Shown one piece after another: positions 1 to 8,900 of a stretch of DNA of 21,392 bases. Source of the stretch: Priapulus caudatus (Eukaryota > Priapulida > Priapulimorpha > Priapulimorphida > Priapulidae). The position numbers and the translations under genes are program-made. The stretch spans positions 46,331 to 67,722 of the forward strand of contig NW_014577377.1 of assembly GCF_000485595.1 (NCBI RefSeq). The letters are read 5' to 3'. Below the pieces are notes generated by a model. That model ran no database searches, was not told the origin of the DNA, and worked only from the letters and a program-made list of their open reading frames with translations. Position 1 is the first letter of the stretch. The number at the start of each line of letters is the position of its first letter.

Positions 1-350
1 ATTATATTTATATTGATGGTAAATGAGCATATTGTTTTATTGGGACCATGTTCTCTATCTTGAAGCAAAGACCCTATATATACCTTTTACTATATATTGG
101 CTCTTGACGCACTGAAGGCGAACGATCTAACCATTAGAAATAATATACTAGGTATAAGTAAGCTCATAGGGTCTATGTTCCCCAGGTACTATCGGAGGTA
201 CCCTCGAACCTGGTTACGGTATCGATATATCGCCGAAAGTACATCGGGGTACTGTACGATATGTCGCTGTTACCCTGACTACCTACACGTACTGACTTTC
301 AGCGAACTGATGTCGTCAATACATACACTGTCAAGTACCACATCACGATA
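1..350. repeat. Fragments related to repeats at 5224-5280 and 6150-6215
   Basis: Bases 28-60 (TTGTTTTATTGGGACCATG and onward) closely match 5235-5271. Bases 159-224 (CATAGGGTCTATGTTCCCC and onward) match the arm of the inverted-repeat element at 6160-6215 with substitutions. The stretch up to 350 is rich in GTAC/TACC. No coding signal is seen. Confidence 0.5.
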
Positions 351-469
351 GAAGAAACCTCAAAACATCGCAATCAAAAAAAATTATGCTATTTATTGAC
401 TATATTTTTCTTTTTCTTTTTTTTAAATTACTGACGCGTACTCACGATTTTTCTATTGGTAAAATTTCT

Positions 470-1000
470 GTAAATTTTGCTGGGTTTTTTTACATTAAAA
501 GTACAACTAACGGGACTAAACGGGAGCGCCGTAGCCAGCTTATATTGGGTTTCTTTCTTCAATGCTTGCAAATTGCCCGAGGGCAGTGCTACAGATTGTT
601 ACCAGGGGGGGGCGCGTTCTAACTGTAACCAAAGTTTGCGAGCACGCGAAGCGGGCGTCTGGGGCAGTAATTTATTTTTAATAGCACCCTCTCAGAGCGT
701 TTGCTGGCAATATGAGCAAGGGGGGTCCGGACTCCTGGACCCCCTCCCCCCCTTGACACGCCCCTGGTCTGTCGCGCGAAGCGTACCAAGGCGGGAGCTA
801 AGCGACCAGCGGGGAGAGGGTGTGGGCAGCGGTGTTCACTATTCACCCTCCGCACGATGGAGATTTGCAATTATTACACTAAAAGGACGACCTGAGCTGA
901 ACATTCTTGCAAATTTAAAAAAAAAAAAAAATTTTGTGTTGCGCCGGGGGCGGTTCTTCGCAACCCTGAACCCCCCCTCGCCTACAGCGCCCTGAAACGT
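470..1000. other. GC-rich low-complexity stretch, no gene
   Basis: Contains runs of G and C, a small hairpin GGGGGTCCGG / CTGGACCCCC near 721-745, a poly-A run at 918-931 and an AACCCCCCCTCG stretch at 969-980. It looks like a decayed repeat. The open frames here show no protein family. Confidence 0.4.
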
Positions 1001-1094
1001 ATCATCAAATTCTACCTTATGAGATGTTTCTCACTAGGAAAAATCCAAAAAACCTGGACGATTTGCATATTAGTGTTCCTAACATTAATTGCTT

Positions 1095-1475
1095 GCCTAT
1101 AGAGTACGAAGTGTGAACGTCACGTGCTATGACATCGAACCCCCTGTCTAAACAACCCACTGGCTACATAACATTAACTGCCTGTGAAAATGTTGTGCGT
1201 ATCGTAAAACACGATGTGGCGCTGCAACAGCCGCTAAAAGCATCGTAAGCAATGATCTGACAATATTTAATAATTAATATTTTACTTTAACAATTTTTTT
1301 TAATTATTATTTATTTTTTTTATTTTTGTTGCTTTTCACTTCCATTTATTGCGAAATCTATAAAAACTGTATAGAGCTCCGAGAGTGATACGTCACGTGC
1401 GACAACGAACCCACTGAGTTCTAAACAATCATCATGCTCTGTAACATTAACTGATGAAAACTGTGTCATGTTTTT
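1095..1475 (+). repeat. Direct duplication, two units of about 100 bp, 271 bp apart
   Basis: Unit 1 (about 1098-1195) and unit 2 (about 1369-1475) share in order TATAGAG, GTCACGTGC, CGAACCC, TCTAAACAA, TAACATTAACTG and TGAAAA. AT-rich sequence separates them. Function unknown. Confidence 0.65.
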
Positions 1476-1639
1476 GCTACCGATTGTAACCATCATTTGA
1501 GAGTCATTATTGCATTTTTATAAGATTTTCCAAAAGATGCGATACGTGAAAAACAACAACAACAAAAAAATAAAATAAAAAAAAAATATATGCAATGTAA
1601 GCCGGGAAATCCCAACGCCAAAGCGGATGGCAATGCGGG

Positions 1640-1830
1640 AAACCATCTTGTGCCGCAGTGTCCGAAGAGATGTCACAACAGGCTGTGATGGACTCCAGAT
1701 CCAGCATGAGACGGGATACTAGAGAAGCGTTTGCCCGAAAGGAGTGTGACCGAAAGCCGCTGAGCCCAATCTTCGCGCACAGTTCCGCGGCAAGCGACCA
1801 TCGACTCGCTGGAACGTCCATACGACAGTA
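1640..1830 (-). repeat. Repeat related to 4765-4900
   Basis: The reverse complement of about 1690-1820 aligns with 4768-4900, sharing GTCGCTTG, TTGCCGCGGAAC, TCTCTAGTATCCC and GTCTCAT. Since the neighbouring element pair (2.3 and 4.15 kb) is also in opposite orientation, both may belong to one larger composite repeat. No protein family seen. Confidence 0.55.
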
Positions 1831-2309
1831 TCAGGCGGTTAGAAATAAGACAATATGCATTTAGCCCAAGGCTAGTAAGGTAGGTTTTACTAGCCCTTCT
1901 GGTTTATCAACTAACCCTAAAGGCATAGATGTCGATTAGTGGTGCCGCAGCGAAATTGTTAGATCTCACGAATGCTCCAAGATGCTTTCTGAGGTATTTG
2001 ACTGAATTGAATGAGTACAAACCGCAATTAATATTACATGAATCATACACTTGATATATCCGAAATCGGACGGATTACGAAATCTGTCTGAGATTGGTTT
2101 ACTTGCTCGACTGGCAAGCCAGCCTGGCCTTTAAACTAGCCCTTCCAAACATATTACTAGTCCGGCTATGCTGCCGGCTAATTTTGACCCCTGGCCGTAT
2201 GCCAGCCAGCACTATGATCTGCGCCGAATGCATAGGCCGCGCGCACGATCCCATAGCGCCAGCGAAAAACAGTCCGCAATTTTAGGGGGACACAGACCGC
2301 AGACATTAT

Positions 2310-2790
2310 GCGGACGTGAACAGGTTCACTTGTTATTAAAACATAATGTCTCTGTCGTAGCCGAACGGTTTCACCCTTAAATCACAGAAACACTGACTGA
2401 AATTCTCGCGGTCACGAATCTGCCAGTACTGGAAATGGCCCCTGCAAAGGACAAAGTATATAGCTGGACCCTCCCACCCGATTACCCATCGAGTGACTAA
2501 GATAGCCGAGAGTGCTGAGCGAGGCCTGTCTATGGCGATTAGGCAGCGCGCAGCGGCACACTGCTTTCCAACTCCCATACAAGTCCTCGCATTGAACTTG
2601 CAAACGTCCCAGCATTCCGGCGCAAGAAGAATGAGGTCAACGTTAAGAGCCCGTAGTTTCCTTGATTCTGACAGCTATTTCCAATTACTGGCAACGTTCG
2701 CGAACGCGAGAATTCTTTAGTCTTTGTGATTCGTCGTGACACAGCTCGCTTACTAACAGAACAGTATTTTTTATAACAAGGAACATTGTC
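2310..2790 (-). mobile_element. About 480-bp TIR element (MITE-like), copy A
   Basis: The ends are inverted repeats of about 90 bp: the left begins GTTCACTTGTTATTAAAAC and the reverse complement of the right begins GTTCCTTGTTATAAAAAAT; both then carry TCACA-AA-ACT and ATTCTCGCG. The whole aligns in reverse complement with copy B. No transposase frame, so non-autonomous. The exact edges and a target duplication are not resolved. Confidence 0.65.
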
Positions 2791-2794
2791 TGAA

Positions 2795-4145
2795 GTGAGT
2801 AAACAAAGATTGAAGCGCTTGTAATGCTGTATTCGTGCTATCCTAAGTGTCAAATCAAGCGTCGCAGCGTCGAGCTCCTGACACGTCCAGCGAAATAACA
2901 TCGCTTCCTAACACGCGATAAACTATTTCTACCTTTAAACAAGCCCAAAGATCGTTTTTCTAGACGATCTGCCAGCCGGATATCGCGCGAAGCGCCGCCA
3001 ACGCCGCCCTGCGGCACGCTTTCACAACTCGCCTGCACTATCTAATTTACGTCTCAACGCGGTCTCTGCGTATCGCCAAAGCCGCCTCATTCTCGTTTAG
3101 TTCAGCAGTTTCTGCAGATTGCACGATGATTTCACTCACCATGTCTTGAGACTTCCTTTGAAATGCTCGATAAAACTATTTGGCCACTTGGCCGCCGCTT
3201 GTCAGTTTGCTGTAAAAAACCGACTTTGACTTTTGTTCACATTGTAACAATACATAGCGTCATGCTAGCGTTGACTCGCTGAGTTATATGATCGATATTA
3301 TAGGAACAATTTACAACATGTTTTCGCTATTCTAAAAATCCAGTTTACAGTTCAGTTCATTGTCACTCTATCATGCTAATTGTATCTCTGCATAGTTACA
3401 CTCCTTCATCAAACTAAGTAAAGATTTCAACATCGGTAGTCAGAAGTGCCTAAACTTGAACAGTGGGAAGCTTAAACTGTAATGTTCCGTAAGAATCACG
3501 TGAAATTCCGGAATCGCTCCGACTCGGACGCCCAAGGCATAGAGAACATGGTCATGGTCCCCAATAAACCAAAGCTCGTGATTTCCACAGCACCTATATA
3601 TGATATCTATAAACGACCCCCAATGCGAGCGACGAATTGTATCCACACCTACGAAATACTTCTATACTACATTAGTACATGGTTACAGTAATTACTGTAA
3701 GCTACTACTACTACTATAGTACTACTAAGTACCAGACTACTATACTAGTAGTAGTACTAGTTAAACCAGGAGTAATAATGAACAAACCTGTGTTCCGTAC
3801 TAGTAAGTTACTAATAATGACGCACTCCTTTTAGTGTTACTAGCTACTCCTTACAGATATAATAAAATATATGCTAACTAAATCAAATCTATATTTACTT
3901 ACATAACATCTCATGTTTCATAGCATAGCTACTCTCTATACCTATTAGTATTATTGCCGACAGTTCCTGCTAAATCGTCGAAATCACGTCCAACATACGC
4001 TGTCGTGCCATGCTGTGCGGCGCGACTGTGCACGCTTACACTAATATAATAGCAGTAGCGAAGCGGCTGCCCAAAATTGCTCGACGCTCGCTTCATTGAC
4101 AGTTTCACGCACGATACACATCACAACAGCTCCATCTTTTTTCTC
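2795..4145. other. Intergenic, no gene recognised
   Basis: Mostly unique AT-rich sequence. Bases 3685-3860 are rich in TAC/TAG/AGT triplets (CTACTACTACTACTATAGTA, then TAGTAGTAGTACTAG), giving short hairpins; a related stretch starts PRMT9 intron 1 at 5978-6012. The longest open frame (3482-3691, 69 codons) has no recognisable family. Confidence 0.4.
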
Positions 4146-4149
4146 CTTC

Positions 4150-4645
4150 AACAACATGTTCACTTGTTATAAAAACATAACCTGTCTCTGTTTTCGTAAC
4201 CGACTGCTGTCATGCGAAATCACACAAAGACTGACACAATTCTCGTCATTCCGAACCTTGCCCATAATGGAATATGCTGTCAGATCTAGAAACATCCTAC
4301 CCGCGCTCTTCGTGACCTCATATCTTGCCCGCCGCAACGCCTGCCAAAACGTTTTTGCAACTTCCAATGGCCCGAGGCTCGTACGGCGTTTGAAAGCAGT
4401 GCTCGCCTGCCGCACCGCCTAAGCCCCATTAGACTGGCCACTCGCTTCCACCTCTCAGCTAAGCCCTTAGTCAATCGATGGGCTAATCGAGTGGAGTGAG
4501 TCCCACGTTATATAACCTTCTGTCCTTGCAAAGCCATTCCATGACTGGGCAGGGTTTCCGAACGCGAAAATTTCGTTACAGCTCTGTATTTCGCGTGACA
4601 CAGCTCGGTACGAACAGACACATTATTTTATAACAAGTAACACTT
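4150..4645 (+). mobile_element. About 490-bp TIR element (MITE-like), copy B
   Basis: Terminal inverted repeats at about 4155-4255 and 4550-4640. The inside (TTGCCCATAATGG, GCTGTCAGA, GCTCTTCGTGACCTCAT, GAAAGCAGTG, ATCGATGGG) aligns with the reverse complement of copy A over its full length. It includes a TTAGACTGG...CCACCTC stretch (4428-4452) similar to the arm of the palindromic element at 5589. Confidence 0.65.
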
Positions 4646-5159
4646 GCACGCTCCAAATGTCTGCCCTCTTGTCCCGCCACTAAATTGTGACTGTTCCTGG
4701 CAGCTATGATACGTGCGCCGCTCTAAGCATTCGCGCCACGATCTCATAGCTGCCAGCGCTGCATACTGTCTAGGAGGGGTCGTTCCTGCCGGTCGCTTGA
4801 GCCTTGCCGCGGAACGCCGTGCAAGATCTGCCCTCGCACTCGGTCAACACGTCTCTTTCATCCAACGTTCTCTAGTATCCCGGTCTCATCGGGTGTGCTT
4901 GCATATAGCGGACGAGTAATCATAGATGACTATTACAAAGGAGTCTGTGCAATTTTCCGTAGTTTGCCGTTCATGTTTTGAACATAACAATTGTTCCCAA
5001 ACCACCCATTGTCAAAAACTCCAAATGATAAGAATAAGTGTAACATAAAATATTTGAATCTCCTGCTTATAAACTTATATGCTATTATGCTATATTACTT
5101 ACTTATACTATCCCCTATATTATTATTATATATTACTATATAATTATATCAATATAATA

Positions 5160-5226
5160 GGTTAGGGTTATGGTTAGGGTTAGGATTAGGGTTAGGACTA
5201 GGGTTAGGATTAGGGTTAGGGTTATG
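5160..5226 (+). repeat. Interstitial telomere-like (TTAGGG) array
   Basis: About 11 units of TTAGGG with single-base variants (GGTTATGG, GGATTAGGG, GGACTAGGG). Isolated and short, hence an interstitial copy and not a chromosome end. A repeat also found at 28-60 starts within about ten bases downstream. Confidence 0.85.
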
Positions 5227-5588
5227 CACATTCACATTGGTTTTATTGGGACCCATGTTCTCTATCCTTGGGCCGGGTCTTTGGTGCAGTGTCTACTTCG
5301 GAAAATAGTTCAGCTAAATACTAAAATAGTGATCGAGGATTGATCGAAATTCGTAAACAATTGACATAATAAGGTAGGCCTATAGTTCAGCCAAAACGTT
5401 TTCTTACTTATGAAAAGTAATCTTTGCTGCCTTTGTCGCTTTCGACCTACAGTTCCTACAGTTATACGCACAGCAATAATCTGGCATGGTACTTTAGACA
5501 TGCAGACTTTACGACTACATGTATCTTCTACCGCTTCAATATGGCTACCGAAATCACGCCAAACGTCGCATGGATGCGCCGCAAACAT

Positions 5589-5688
5589 TAGACTGGTACT
5601 CGCTCCCACCTCGATTACTCGATGGGTGGTTATTACGCGATTACTCGATTACACCCTAAGCCGAGAGGTGGGACCGGGTACCAGTCTA
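5589..5688. mobile_element. 100-bp palindromic element with target duplication, upstream of PRMT9
   Basis: The arms match inverted at 22 of 24 bases: TAGACTGGTACTCGCTCCCA on the left, with TGGGACCGGGTACCAGTCTA closing the right. It is flanked by CGCAAACAT (5580-5588) and CGCAAACAA (5689-5697), a direct repeat of 8 exact bases or 9 with one mismatch. It lies 146 bp before the PRMT9 ATG, so it may sit in the 5' UTR or promoter. Confidence 0.7.
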
Positions 5689-5833
5689 CGCAAACAAAAC
5701 ACGGGAGAGGTAGGAAACTTGTAAGAGGTATAATTTCAACATGGCCGCGCCCATTTGAATGTTTCAGTACACAATATTAATTTCGTAGTTTTGTATTTCC
5801 CGCGTTCATTATTATTATATAGGGCCTACCTCA

Positions 5834-5974
5834 ATGAATAACTGGAGAAAGGTCGTTAGTAAATCGCGTGTGAGTGCACATCATTATATAGAGAAAGGAA
5901 ATTATGGAAGAGGATTTGCCCATTACCTTGTCGTGTTGCAATTATCTCCTGACTCGCAGAAACACGAAGTAAAG
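5834..5974 (+). CDS. PRMT9: PRMT9 exon 1 (start codon, TPR-like region)
   Basis: Encodes residues 1-47, starting [18 protein letters not shown] and including [13 protein letters not shown], which aligns with the AYAHYLLVLSLAP stretch of the human N-terminal TPR region. The ATG at 5834 is chosen because homology begins within about ten residues of it. The donor AAG|GTACTA at 5974/5975 leaves phase 0. Human PRMT9 has a longer Gly/Arg-rich leader before this point, which is absent here or would need a non-coding upstream exon. The 5' UTR and promoter are not recognisable; a palindromic element lies 146 bp upstream. Confidence 0.85.
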
Positions 5975-8900
5975 GTACTATTAGTACTAGGTAATACTAC
6001 TCCTAGTGGTAGTACTACAAACAACAGATACTCAACTCAAGATTTACGATATAGCTTAATGTAATTTGTAAACAGTCTTGTAGTTGTAGTTGTAAATAAA
6101 AGTCTGATAAATCAGCCCAGATGAATAATTAGCCACAAGTGACGCTCATACTCATAGTCATAGGGTCTATGTCCCCCAGGGTACTGCCGGAACGTACCCT
6201 GGATACGGTCCGGTAAACCGGAACGTACTCTGGTAACTATCTGATATGGTTAGGGTTAGGGAGTAGGCGTAGGCGTAGGTGACATATATGTACCTGAGGT
6301 AACTATCTGATATGGTTATGGTTAGGGAGTAGGCGTAGGCGACTCCTTAGACACGTTAGTGGAGTAGGCGAGGTAAGATCCGGCATATTAGATAGTACCA
6401 GGGTACGTTCCGGTATACCGGACCAAACCCAGGGTACGTTCCGGCAGTACCCTGGGGGACATAGACCCTCTCAGCACAAGTGACCATTGACTAGTACGTG
6501 TCCTGCGGTGTAACGTTGTCGTGAGTGTGGGCGCATTTGCAAATGTATACATTTAGTGGGTTTAACTATTAATGGGAACAGAAAAGCACCCAGGTGACGA
6601 ATACAGTTGAGTATCAGTATGTACATCGTCTCAATCCTACCCTTAGTTCCTTAATGTTATGTAATGTTGTGTTATGTTACATTATGTCAGTGTACACGAC
6701 ATGGGATATAGCAGCAAGGTAGTGCTTCTGCATGTAGTGTAACTACATCCAAGCCACAAGGGATGGACAGTCCCCAATGTTGACAGCCAGGTTTTTACAT
6801 CTTGAGAAATTTTAATGCCATGGTTGGGTTTGAACCTGTAACATTCATAGTGAAAGGTGGGCGCAATAACCCTTTGACCACTAAGCTTTCTTCGAGGCGC
6901 ATACCAGAGCCTCTCTTTTGCATAAATCATCATAATCGGCACCCTATCCGTAACTATACTACTAACGTAACCTTACCCTAAAATAATCTTATACTTATCC
7001 TAGATACTCACAAATTTATTATGCATACACTCGAGATGTCGGACGTTTCCCCTGTCTACCCAAAGTCGCTAGATTGCCTACCATTAACCAACTGTTATTT
7101 GAATAAAGGTAAAATCTGTATCTATTATAACACATAGGTCTACCCCCCAATATTCTTAGGAGTACAGATTGTAAACCTGTGGTGCATTAACTAACCCATA
7201 ATAGCATTATTTTATCATAAAAATCAGCATCACTATTTCCAGCCATACTAGAGATAATCTTATACACAAAGTGATACAGGATTTACCTTGTATTTACTTT
7301 AGGATGAGTTTGTCTGGTGTCTGCAGACATGGACTAATCAGCTTGCGCAAGCAGAGAGATATGATGACATGTTCAAGGCCTTTGAACAGGCAGTAGAAAT
7401 CTATCCGGAATGTGAAGATGTCTACTATACCATGGCCCTCCAGCTTTATCAGTATGTTGAATAAATTGCACTTTTTCCAAATTCTTCCAAGTGGCATTTT
7501 AGTAACTCTTGGAACTCTCTGGATCAGTTAGATTGATATAATAAAAGCTATGATAGGGATAAAAATCTGTTTGTAGCTGTGTTGAAATGTGCCAAGCCTC
7601 AGTGGCATATCTAAATTATGCTATCCTGCAGTGGAAGGTTGTGTAGAATCTGTTCCTGAGTATAAAAAGTATGCAAACTGAAGCATATAGTCTGAGCAGC
7701 ACATATGTGTATAATCTTTAAAATTATTTACTAGTGATATATACACATTTATGTTTATGTATTATGCATGAAGATATAGGGTTTGACCCCCAGCTTTATC
7801 TGAAAGGTTACTTTATGTTTTTCTGTTGAAATATAAGTCTAGGGTTTTTCGGCGAAGCGGCTCTTCACCTCCAGAAGGCTATCTACATCAATCGCCACCA
7901 TGTCGCTGCCAAGGAAACCCTTCAGAACCTGTGCAGTCACCTGGTGGAGAGGTGGCACTTTAGAATGCTGAATGACCAATGGAGAAACACAGCATTCAAG
8001 AATGCTATCGTGACAGCCGTTGCTCAGGGCCACACCAGCGTGCTGGACATTGGTGCTGGAACAGCGTTACTGAGGTGGGGATGAAAAAGCTGTGTAACTT
8101 GCTGCACAATTAACTGCACAGCTAACTGCACTGGATATATACATTTTTAGCTCACCTTGACATTGTCAAGCTGAGCTATTGCCATGGGTCGTCGTCCGTC
8201 GTACGTCTGTCCGTTCGTCCGTCCGTCCGTCCGTCAACATTTGGCTATGGTCAACGATAACTCAGGAACCGTTTGATCCACATGTTTGAAATTAGGGATA
8301 GTTGTTACTGCTATGCTCCCATATTAAACGTCCTATTTTGGAGCACGCCAGTCGAAGTACTTTCGAGCCACGGCAATTTTTTGGCAAAAATGGGAATTGC
8401 CATTAGTCAGTTCAGGTTTAACGGATTTTGCTCATTTTTGATATGAGAATGAATAAGGGCTAGGGATTTTTATATTTAAAAAAAAATTATATAAATTAGG
8501 TAGGATTTGGCAATTATATAGCATATTATATAGACACGCAGGTAACAAACAGTCTGTGGTGTCACACTCGTCTGGTTCGTTTTACAAGATTTCATTGACA
8601 ATATCTTGAATGCAAAATTCCTGCTATGAACATATTATGATTTATACTATTATTATTATATTATTATAATTATGATATAATGATTTATACTAAGAAACAT
8701 CAAGGTGGGTATAGCGCCATCTATCGTCACAAATTGTGATTCATTTGGTTTATAAATTATTTATAATTTATATATAATATTATTTATTATTTTCACATAA
8801 AAAATTACACATAATTATCAAGAGTATATAATGGGAGTTCTCCCATATATACTCTTCATTTCTATAATGTACGTTGATGGTTGCTCAATTAAAACTGACT

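Noticed and set aside
2539-2901. 120-codon minus-strand frame
   Set aside because: Covers copy A of the TIR element and its inverted end; the matching frame in copy B is broken, so it is not conserved as protein.
3482-3691. 69-codon frame
   Set aside because: No recognised motif, no splice context and length within chance expectation for this window.
6820-6890. Possible tRNA gene on the minus strand
   Set aside because: A and B boxes are present but acceptor and anticodon stems do not form; the body and tail fit a SINE better.
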